A stretch of DNA of 64,000 bases, taken from NCBI GenBank assembly GCA_012728415.1, contig JAAYFD010000045.1, positions 62,001-126,000 on the forward strand, given 5' to 3'. Position 1 is the first letter of the stretch; every line of letters starts with the position of its first letter. This DNA is from Gammaproteobacteria bacterium (lineage in GTDB: Bacteria > Pseudomonadota > Gammaproteobacteria > Pseudomonadales > Pseudomonadaceae). The notes beneath the pieces are model-generated. The model saw nothing but the letters and a program-made list of their open reading frames with translations. It ran no database searches and was not told the origin of the DNA. Positions 47,970-55,348 of the stretch are shown piece after piece. The position numbers were made by a program, and so were the translations under genes.

Positions 47970-50900
47970 CTAAGCGGCCATTAGCAGGCGCTTGATTTTT
48001 TCGCGCAGCGCATAGGGAACATGTCTATCAACTGCTTGCAACCAGCCCTTTTTCAACGCTATAACCAGTATTTTGCGCACCCAAGCAGGACGAACCCCCG
48101 CAAGCAAAACAGCAGCTGATTGCGGCTGTTTCAAGGCAAACAAACGCGGCATTAAAGAGCTCCAGTCCTGCGCACCAGCGACTTGTTCACTGCAGAGTCC
48201 TTCCACATAGGATGCCTCGTAGTCAAACCCAGACTGCACGCCTTGACCTTCAACCATATCTGGTGCACGGCCACGCACCAGATCCTCACGCACCTGCAAC
48301 AGGTGCGTGAGGATCTGCGCGGGTTCACGGTCTGGCTGAACCAGCCAGGTCCAGTCTCGGCCCGCTAGCCGCTCAGGGAAAGCACCTATTGCGGGGGCGA
48401 CAATCGGAAAACCCTCTTCCAGCGCAGCTGTAAGTGTATAGCTCCAGGTTTCTGGACAGCTGCCGGGAAACCAAACAACGTGTGCACCCAGCTCATAAAT
48501 TCGATCTTTTAGCTGTGCGTCTTGATAAGCACCATGCACACGCAAGCCAGTCACAGGCCAAGTGCGCAAAGGCCGATACGCATACCCTAACAGGTGCAAC
48601 TCAATAGGCGCACGCTCTTGTCGCGCCAGCATAGCAACCCGCTCAAGCATATCGGCTCCCTTAAACGCGCTCAGTGCGCCCAGCACCAATACCCGCAGAG
48701 GCTCCTGTGCACTTATCGACACAGGAGATACGCCTGAAACAGCCGCGCTGGCAGCCGCCTCATGCATGCCTCGTATAAAATTCACCTTCGGAAAATAGCG
48801 CTGCATCCGCTGTGCAACATCTTGTGAAGGTACAAATACACGCTCTGCACCCTGTAAAAACAAACCATTACCCATGCGCCATGCGTCGATGGTTTCCGCT
48901 CCAGCAACAGGTCGTTTAGCCAGACAAGCGTTGCAACCGTTTTCATCAGGCGCACCACAATAGCGTCCATGCTCATCCACCAAAGTAACCTGCGGGCAGG
49001 CGAAATAGTAATCATGGACAGAAATATCGTAACGGCACCCCAAATGCTCGGGTAGCGAAATAACTGCGTGGGGCAAATCAATAATATGATGGAAGTGGAT
49101 GCGTGAAACGCCTAATAATCGCAGTGTTTCAAGCAGCAACTCACTCTGTTCTGCCGCAAAAGACAGACTATTGCGCTGTCCGCGATCGTATATGCCAACA
49201 CATACACTGCCATCCGGCCCTGCGGTCAGCAAATATGTATGAAGTTGTCCTGCCAGCCTGTCACACAGCTCCTCGACATGACGCTGCGAACCACCGCCAC
49301 GACCGTGGTTAACCATCAAGACCACCGGTTTGCCGCTGCTATCGGCAATCGCTGCATCCAGAGCAAAACGCAACGGCCGGGCCGGATCCGCAGCCACATG
49401 TTGCTGAATGATCCAGTCGTAATCCGGATGCAAGCTCGTCAGCACCCTATGCCCCTGGCGCTGGTTCTCGCTTTGCGTTTCAGCAAAACTGACCCCGCCT
49501 TTGTGATAAACGAAAGTATCGCCAGTCAGCAGATGGCGCCAGCCACGCCGTGCCGAACGCATACAAAACTCGTTCTCTTCACCATAGCCACGGCCAAACA
49601 ACTCGGCATCAAAGGCGCCAGCATCATGCAGACAGTCACGGCGAATATACATGCAAAAGCCAACTGCAGTCGGGATGTCCACATACTGCCCGGCATTCAC
49701 CTTTGCCGCCAAAGCGTCCAGACGACGCACATCGTAGCCATCCGGCAGCGCATTATCCCGACAAAAATCAGGATAACTACAAATGGTTGCGTTGTTGGAG
49801 AAAGGAGTAACCGAGCCAACATCAGCTGCGCTATATGCAGCGTGCTGCATGCGGTCCAGCCAATCGTTGGCCACCTCGGCATCACTATTGACCAGCACAA
49901 CGTCTTGCTCAGGATAAAGAGCCATACCCCGGTTTACCGTACCGACAAAACCAAGATTTTGCTCATTATGCAACAGGGTAAAGCGATGTGAATTAGCCTT
50001 AAGCCAGGCAACCAGTTCCGCTTCGGGACTGGCGTCATTAATGACCACCAGCTCAGCTTTCACACTAAAACAACTGGCCAGGATCGACTCAATACAATCT
50101 TTAGTATCCTGTACTCCACCATATACCGGCACAATAATAGTCACAGCCGGTCGATCGTCCGGCAAAACTGCTGCAACACAAGCTTTAGCCTGTAAATCAG
50201 GCAACGCCCCAACTACACGATGCCTCTGCCCCACCAGTCGCATGAGCAAATTACGTACTCGCCACCAACGACCTCTGAGCACCCCGTTTACAAACTGTCG
50301 AACGGCCTGCCGTTCAACATCATACTGGCGCAGCAATTCCAGACTACGCTCAAGCTGGACGGTCGTATTTTGCTGCTGTCGCACCAAAGCATCCTGCTCT
50401 GCCTGACTCGCAATCAATTCAGACTGGATGTGCTGCAGCTTTTCTTGCTCTCGCTGTAAATCAGCCTGGGTTCCCTGCCAGGCCTGTTGTAACTCTTTAA
50501 TAAAAGCTTCACGTTCCTCGGCAATACCCCGAACCTCGCTCAGCTGAATCCCCACAGAATTCAAACGCTGCTGAAGCCGCTCAATCTCGCTTGCTTGTTT
50601 ACGCACCTGCGCAGCATCACCATGGCGGTGAAAAAAATCTGCCGTGAGCTGTGGATTAGCATGGGCATATTCCAGAAAATCCAGCACAGTCTGAGGAACC
50701 TCGGGCCCCACCGCCAGCACACCCAGACCAAACCCAAAAGGAAACTCAAAAGAAGGATGGTGCCCTGACAGCTCATCCCACAGCTGCCACACACCAAAAT
50801 CGGCGTGACGCACATTGGTATCATGAAACAGCACCACACCCTGGCTGCTCATTTTGGGTAGCCAAGTTTCAAAATCATGCTTGACCGCCTCATAGGTATG

Positions 50901-51302
50901 CAAGCCGTCAATGTGCAACAAATCCACGCTGCCATCAGGAAAATGAGCCAGCGCATCATCAAACGTCATACGCAGCAGCGTAGAAAAAGCGCTGTAACGC
51001 GGGTTGTGCCAAGCGGATAGGTCCTCATACACCTCGTTGCCATAATGGCCCGCATGCTCGTCACCCTGCCAGGTATCGACCGCATAACAGCGGGTCGCCA
51101 ACCGTTGCTGCTGCACTCCCTGACAAAACGCACAGTAAGAATCACCCCAGTGACTGCCCAGCTCTACAAAAACACTCGGCTTCAGCATTTCCAGTACGGC
51201 AAAAGCAAACGGTATGTGCCGGTGCCAGGATTCCACATGGGTAAGACGTTCAGGCTCAACAATAACGGGGGCAAAGCGGGACAAATGAAAATGCTTGGTC
51301 AT
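47970..51302 (-). CDS. Methyltransferase-GT2-GT4 fusion protein for surface glycan
   Basis: 1110 residues in four parts. (1) A class I SAM methyltransferase, about 40-165 (VFVELGSHWGDSYCAFC, AVDTWQGDEHAG, VDLLHIDGLHTYEAVKHD, GVVLFHDTN). (2) A coiled coil, about 235-335, rich in Gln/Glu. (3) A GT2 domain, about 385-640 (VTIIVPVYGGVQDTKDCIES, VINDAS, VLVNSDAEVANDWLDRM). (4) A GT4 domain, about 660-1050 (VNHGRGGGSQRHVEEL, LGALSAFKGADML, CPETWSYTLTAALEEGFPI). Such stacked enzymes build repeating O-antigen-like or glycoprotein glycans; which one is unknown. It lies just upstream of gspE on the same strand, 120 bp apart. Its GT4 part is paralogous to 35797-37236. Confidence 0.88.
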   Translation of the reverse strand: MTKHFHLSRFAPVIVEPERLTHVESWHRHIPFAFAVLEMLKPSVFVELGSHWGDSYCAFCQGVQQQRLATRCYAVDTWQGDEHAGHYGNEVYEDLSAWHNPRYSAFSTLLRMTFDDALAHFPDGSVDLLHIDGLHTYEAVKHDFETWLPKMSSQGVVLFHDTNVRHADFGVWQLWDELSGHHPSFEFPFGFGLGVLAVGPEVPQTVLDFLEYAHANPQLTADFFHRHGDAAQVRKQASEIERLQQRLNSVGIQLSEVRGIAEEREAFIKELQQAWQGTQADLQREQEKLQHIQSELIASQAEQDALVRQQQNTTVQLERSLELLRQYDVERQAVRQFVNGVLRGRWWRVRNLLMRLVGQRHRVVGALPDLQAKACVAAVLPDDRPAVTIIVPVYGGVQDTKDCIESILASCFSVKAELVVINDASPEAELVAWLKANSHRFTLLHNEQNLGFVGTVNRGMALYPEQDVVLVNSDAEVANDWLDRMQHAAYSAADVGSVTPFSNNATICSYPDFCRDNALPDGYDVRRLDALAAKVNAGQYVDIPTAVGFCMYIRRDCLHDAGAFDAELFGRGYGEENEFCMRSARRGWRHLLTGDTFVYHKGGVSFAETQSENQRQGHRVLTSLHPDYDWIIQQHVAADPARPLRFALDAAIADSSGKPVVLMVNHGRGGGSQRHVEELCDRLAGQLHTYLLTAGPDGSVCVGIYDRGQRNSLSFAAEQSELLLETLRLLGVSRIHFHHIIDLPHAVISLPEHLGCRYDISVHDYYFACPQVTLVDEHGRYCGAPDENGCNACLAKRPVAGAETIDAWRMGNGLFLQGAERVFVPSQDVAQRMQRYFPKVNFIRGMHEAAASAAVSGVSPVSISAQEPLRVLVLGALSAFKGADMLERVAMLARQERAPIELHLLGYAYRPLRTWPVTGLRVHGAYQDAQLKDRIYELGAHVVWFPGSCPETWSYTLTAALEEGFPIVAPAIGAFPERLAGRDWTWLVQPDREPAQILTHLLQVREDLVRGRAPDMVEGQGVQSGFDYEASYVEGLCSEQVAGAQDWSSLMPRLFALKQPQSAAVLLAGVRPAWVRKILVIALKKGWLQAVDRHVPYALREKIKRLLMAA

Positions 51303-51465
51303 GATTCATGGCAGAAATAAAAATAAAGGCGCAGTCTACACCAAGCGTCAGGGCAATACCCCCGGCACTCAGTCAGAAACTGAAAACAGCAACACTCACA
51401 GGGTACCTTTGTGCATACGCCACAGAAGCATGCTCAGACCCAGAACCGAATTCGCTGCGCCTGGG

Positions 51466-51882
51466 TTAGCGCGAGGTTGAATACCACCAGTTGCCGTCGG
51501 TGTTGACCCACACCTGCTGAATACTGGTTTCCATATCCATGAACTGACCCACCCTGCGCCCACCCATTGGTATTTTTACCACACGGGTAACCACCACCCG
51601 ACAGACCTCCGGCTCGCATTCCGGCTCCAATACCTTAAACGAGACAATATTTGCCGCACCACCAAACTCAACCCTGAATCGCTTCAGGTCTTTGACCTGT
51701 CGGTAGGTGGGAGACATATACGCATAGGCCTGCTTGAAATCCAGGTCTTGCAGGGCAGCCATACGCGCTTCTGCGCGCTTGGCAACCACTTTACCAGCCT
51801 TGGCTGTGTCAACCTGGCCAGACAAACCCGCGCAGCCACTCAGTCCCAGTGCCAGTGATAAACCCAACACATATCTGTACAT
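51466..51882 (-). CDS. Small outer-envelope lipoprotein of unknown function
   Basis: 138 residues from the ATG at 51882 (AGAGGTG 5 nt upstream). The lipobox LSGC (Cys17) follows MYRYVLGLSLALG. The mature part begins with a helical stretch (AGKVVAKRAEARMAALQDLDF) and then a domain AYMSPTYRQVKDLKRFRVEFGG ... VWVNTDGNWWYSTSR that looks like a small NTF2/cystatin-type fold, with one Cys pair (PECEPEVCRV). Family not recognised. It sits between the PMT-type and fusion glycosyltransferase genes. Confidence 0.75.
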   Translation of the reverse strand: MYRYVLGLSLALGLSGCAGLSGQVDTAKAGKVVAKRAEARMAALQDLDFKQAYAYMSPTYRQVKDLKRFRVEFGGAANIVSFKVLEPECEPEVCRVVVTRVVKIPMGGRRVGQFMDMETSIQQVWVNTDGNWWYSTSR

Positions 51883-51966
51883 AAAGCACCTCTTAAACAA
51901 CGGAATAAAATAGTAGCGCTTAGAGCACAAACACCAGCTTCGGTTCAGTTTTCAGAAGTCCCTAGC

Positions 51967-53505
51967 TCAGCGCACGCATTTTACAGTCTGATGAAAAGTA
52001 TTCAACCTTTGGCACTGCGCTTCTGACAACGGTAACGCATAGGTTAGCGGGCTCACATGCACAAAGCAGCTGATGGCAACTCCAAGCCAGAGCCCAAGCC
52101 CAGTCAGCAGCCAACGGTAGTCCGGTTGCCAGCGCTCAATAAACCAGGCCAGCAACACTAGAAAAATCACAAATGAAAACAGCAGCCCCAAAAAATAGTG
52201 ATACAAATACATCACCCGCTGCGCAGACAGATAGCCATGCAACGCAAAGGTTAGCCAATACAGCAACACAAGCATCTCAAGCAACCGGTACAGCTGCCGC
52301 TCCCGCCCCTCAAGCAGCATGCCGGACCACCTCTGCCAGACGATCACCGCGACGGAAGCCACCAGCGACAATACCCCCGTCAACCACAACCAATGGTTGC
52401 CAGCGAGCTGCACATAACGGGTCAGGCCGTTGTTTGAGTCCCATCTATAATTTATATTTTTATACTGAAAGGGCCACATCCAGAATGGCGAGCCTGCTTC
52501 ATCAGGAGAGTCTGGGTCATACTTGACTACCCCTCTATGATCCTGGTTCATAAAGCGCACATAATCCAACACGGCCTGCCCAACCACTTGGGGGCCGAAT
52601 GCCCGCTCGCCGCGCAGATAGCGCACATAGGTCTCTGACATCCACGGACGATCTTTTTCATACAACGGCGTCGCCGCATCGGGTAGCACAGGCGTCAGCC
52701 AAAGGCTGACTGAAAAAGTTGCCACAACGACCAGCACAAAACCCGCCACACTGGATAGCGCCCCGCCGACACAATACCTGCACCAACCTACAATATCGCC
52801 TCGCACGGGCAGCTGATAAAACACCAACAAAACAAACACAACGCCCAAAACCAGGGCGTTTACCTTGACCATAACCGCCAGGCCAAACAGCACACCCAGC
52901 ACGCAAAACTCTAGCGTGCGCAACGCCCGCTGAGCCAGCCACACACGCACAAACAAGGCAATAAACAGCAACGTAAAAAAAATCTGGAACGAATCCAGAT
53001 GCACCGCCCGAAAGTGCACAATGTATGCGTTTTCAAAGATAAAAATACCGCTGGCCAGCATGGCGTAAAGCGGCTGACGCAGTAATTGCAAAGCGAGCCA
53101 GTAAAACACCAGACACGACAGCACACCAAACAGCGTGGGCAACAAGCGCATGCCGGTAAACTGGAATCCGGCCGGCAGGTCCTCCCCCTTGATATACTTG
53201 TCCAGGGTCAGCACATGCTTGTCCAGGCCCGCATTGGCACCCGACAGCTGCTCGCCCAGCGCAATCAGCATTTTACCCAGCGGCGGATGTGCCTCAAAAT
53301 GCGCGATGCCCTCAAGGTAGCGCTGTGCGGATGTCACATGATAGTTCTCGTCCCAAAAGATATTTTTCTGCACGCCATACTGAAAAAAATACACCGCGCA
53401 CGCAAAAAAAAGCACATTGGCCAGCACCATCCAATAACCGGCCTTCAGCCAGACATCGGGCTTCGGACTTGTCTGCGTATTTACCATATCCTGAGTCCGC
53501 TTCAT
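51967..53505 (-). CDS. PMT-type (GT39) membrane glycosyltransferase
   Basis: 512 residues with about ten or more membrane helices. The first periplasmic loop reads FWDENYHVTSAQRYLEG (about 50-66) and FEAHPPLGKMLIALG (about 70-84): the acidic DE pair and HPPLGK are signatures of protein O-mannosyltransferases, closer than to ArnT-type lipid A transferases. It would transfer a sugar from a polyprenyl-phosphate donor to a periplasmic acceptor. The start at 53505 is just after a terminator hairpin; ATG 53487 is the alternative and neither has a strong ribosome site. The adjacent serine-rich secreted protein is a possible substrate (inference). Confidence 0.82.
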   Translation of the reverse strand: MKRTQDMVNTQTSPKPDVWLKAGYWMVLANVLFFACAVYFFQYGVQKNIFWDENYHVTSAQRYLEGIAHFEAHPPLGKMLIALGEQLSGANAGLDKHVLTLDKYIKGEDLPAGFQFTGMRLLPTLFGVLSCLVFYWLALQLLRQPLYAMLASGIFIFENAYIVHFRAVHLDSFQIFFTLLFIALFVRVWLAQRALRTLEFCVLGVLFGLAVMVKVNALVLGVVFVLLVFYQLPVRGDIVGWCRYCVGGALSSVAGFVLVVVATFSVSLWLTPVLPDAATPLYEKDRPWMSETYVRYLRGERAFGPQVVGQAVLDYVRFMNQDHRGVVKYDPDSPDEAGSPFWMWPFQYKNINYRWDSNNGLTRYVQLAGNHWLWLTGVLSLVASVAVIVWQRWSGMLLEGRERQLYRLLEMLVLLYWLTFALHGYLSAQRVMYLYHYFLGLLFSFVIFLVLLAWFIERWQPDYRWLLTGLGLWLGVAISCFVHVSPLTYALPLSEAQCQRLNTFHQTVKCVR

Positions 53506-53526
53506 TCGCCGGCTACAGGCCGGACA

Positions 53527-53555
53527 CAAAAAAGCCGCAAGCATGCTTGCGGCTT
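53527..53555 (-). terminator. Terminator after the parvulin gene
   Basis: Perfect 24-bp palindrome AAGCCGCAAGCATGCTTGCGGCTT (positions 53532-53555) followed on the minus strand by a T run. It separates the secreted-protein/parvulin pair from the PMT-type gene. Confidence 0.88.
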
Positions 53556-53580
53556 GAAAAGGAGTCCTTACGCATAGCGC

Positions 53581-54498
53581 TTACAGCTCGCGTTCGGCAC
53601 GCTCTTGCATTTTCTTTACAAACTCAACCATAGCCTCTTCGTTGACCTTGATGTCAGGGCTGCCCCTGTAACGCGATACAACTTCGTCACGCTTGGCGTC
53701 TTTGAAAGCCTTAACCTGCTCTGCAACCAGCTGCTGTCGAACCTCGTCAAACGGTTGTTTTTGGGCAGCTTTTTTATCCAGCACATGAATAATATGGTAG
53801 CCAAACTGGGTTTTGACCGGTTTGGCCAACTGGCCTGGCTTCATGCCAAATGCCGTATCGGCAAACGGCTTAACCATGGTATCGCGGGCAAAGTAGCCCA
53901 GATCACCGCTATTGGTCTTCGCGCTGGGGTCGTCCGACAGCTCCTGGGCAACCTCTGCGAAGCTATCTAGGTTTTTCTTGACGCGCGCATAGACCTGTGC
54001 AGCCAGATTCTGAGCTTCCTTGTCACTGCGCTCATCATTGACAGCGATCAGGATATGCTGCGCCCTGACACGCTCCGGCAACTCAAAGCGCTCAGGCTGC
54101 GCCAGATAAACCTCACGCGCCATGGCGGTGTAATCCGGCTCAGGTTGCGCTGCTGTAAAGTCCTCAATCAGCGCCTCGGTCAACAGCCTGTTTTCTACAA
54201 ACTGCCGGTTGAGTACCAACTCCCTTTTCTGGTCCAGCTTCTGCTCTTTAGCCGCTGCAGCCATGACCTTCAGGGTGAAGTAATCCGCCAGAAAGCCGCG
54301 CATATTGCGGTCCTTGGCGCGCATATTGGGCCGCTGACGCTCCGGCACAATGTAGTCAATGGCTTCTTCAAACTCGGCTGCAGTGACCTTGGCCAATGGA
54401 TGCTGAATCAGCACGGTATTGTCGGCCGCCTGGGCAGCAGACAATACCGCCAAAGGCAGCACCAGAACAGCGACACTTTGAGTAAAATACCGCTTCAT
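53581..54498 (-). CDS. Periplasmic parvulin-type peptidyl-prolyl isomerase (PpiC/PrsA-like)
   Basis: 305 residues: signal peptide 1-24 (SAAQA|ADNTV), an N-terminal chaperone-like helical region with a C-terminal return helix, and one parvulin domain about 143-240 (VRAQHILIAVN, AQELSDDPSAKTNSGDLGYF, QFGYHIIHVLD). The start overlaps the stop of the serine-rich protein (TAATG), so the two are made together; the isomerase is a likely dedicated folding factor for that protein or for the neighbouring surface protein. Confidence 0.9.
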   Translation of the reverse strand: MKRYFTQSVAVLVLPLAVLSAAQAADNTVLIQHPLAKVTAAEFEEAIDYIVPERQRPNMRAKDRNMRGFLADYFTLKVMAAAAKEQKLDQKRELVLNRQFVENRLLTEALIEDFTAAQPEPDYTAMAREVYLAQPERFELPERVRAQHILIAVNDERSDKEAQNLAAQVYARVKKNLDSFAEVAQELSDDPSAKTNSGDLGYFARDTMVKPFADTAFGMKPGQLAKPVKTQFGYHIIHVLDKKAAQKQPFDEVRQQLVAEQVKAFKDAKRDEVVSRYRGSPDIKVNEEAMVEFVKKMQERAEREL

Positions 54499-55265
54499 TA
54501 CATCCGGAACCCTTGGTTATTCATGATATAGCCACAACCCGCAGATTGGGTACAGGTTCCTGCGGCTGTCGAGTCAACACCCTGCGCACCAACCGGTTTG
54601 CCATCTGAAATATTGAGGTATAGATCACCCTCTGTGCTATTAAAGGAGCAATACTGATCTGGATTAACGCTTGGCATATTTATCGCAAAATCCATCACAA
54701 CATTGCGAGAATTTCTGGACTTGCAAGTCGCAGAAATACTTGGCCCACCCGGCACACGGCTAAACCAGGCATTCAGTTGCGCGGTTGAAGCGCCTCTGGG
54801 TGCTATACCCAACTTCGCAACATAAGGCTGCGCCGGGACATCAAGCTTATAATAGTGATAACTGCCGCCCGACCCGCCCACAGCGTTAGTACCTATATTC
54901 AGGTGCTGTACTTGCTGCCCAGGCACGGTCAATGTCTTATCCTGTCCGCCGGCAACCGGCTGCCCCCCCGTCGAAGAGCTCGAAGAACTGGAAGAGCTGG
55001 AAGAGCTGGAAGAGCTGGAAGAGCTCGAAGAGCTCGAAGAGCTCGAAGAACTGGAGCCGTCTCCGCCCCCAAGCTGGCACGCGCCTGTAGTGATCAACTT
55101 GACCTGTGCATTAGCCACAACAACCTCGCTAACCTGGCAATCTGCAACCACAGCGTCATCGATGAGCAAAGTCATGCCTGTTCCCGAGGCATTCGCACCC
55201 GCCAAAAACGCCATACCCGCGGCAAGACTCAAGGTGCTAAGCACAAAAGGAATTCGTTTATTCAT
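54498..55265 (-). CDS. Secreted protein with a 28-serine linker, unknown function
   Basis: 255 residues: signal peptide to about residue 26 (LAGANA|SGTG), a small N-terminal domain with two Cys (about 27-68), an uninterrupted run of 28 serines (71-98), and a C-terminal domain of about 150 residues (YHYYKLDVPAQPYVAKLGI, WFSRVPGGPSISATC, SFNSTEGDLYLNIS) with four or five cysteines, possibly a bacterial pre-peptidase-like beta domain. Poly-Ser linkers separate domains in exported enzymes of marine gammaproteobacteria. The linker is encoded by a 9-bp tandem repeat. Function unknown. Confidence 0.8.
   Translation of the reverse strand: MNKRIPFVLSTLSLAAGMAFLAGANASGTGMTLLIDDAVVADCQVSEVVVANAQVKLITTGACQLGGGDGSSSSSSSSSSSSSSSSSSSSSSSSSSSSTGGQPVAGGQDKTLTVPGQQVQHLNIGTNAVGGSGGSYHYYKLDVPAQPYVAKLGIAPRGASTAQLNAWFSRVPGGPSISATCKSRNSRNVVMDFAINMPSVNPDQYCSFNSTEGDLYLNISDGKPVGAQGVDSTAAGTCTQSAGCGYIMNNQGFRM
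54972..55052. repeat. Nine 9-bp tandem repeats encoding the poly-serine linker
   Basis: Plus-strand unit CGAAGAGCT with variants GGAAGAGCT and CGAAGAACT; on the minus strand each unit encodes three serines (AGC TCT TCG/TCC). Length changes by slippage would keep the frame and only alter linker length. Confidence 0.92.
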
Positions 55266-55279
55266 AATTCATACCCTGA

Positions 55280-55314
55280 AAAAAAACGGAGCCTGAAATT
55301 TCAGGCTCCGTTTT
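55280..55314 (-). terminator. Strong terminator after the 505-residue surface protein
   Basis: ACGGAGCCTGAAATTTCAGGCTCCGT: perfect 26-bp palindrome, preceded on the plus strand by seven A (a T run on the minus strand). It lies between the surface protein stop and the serine-rich protein start. Confidence 0.93.
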
Positions 55315-55348
55315 ATCACTACAATTCTAAGATGTCAATCGTATTTGA

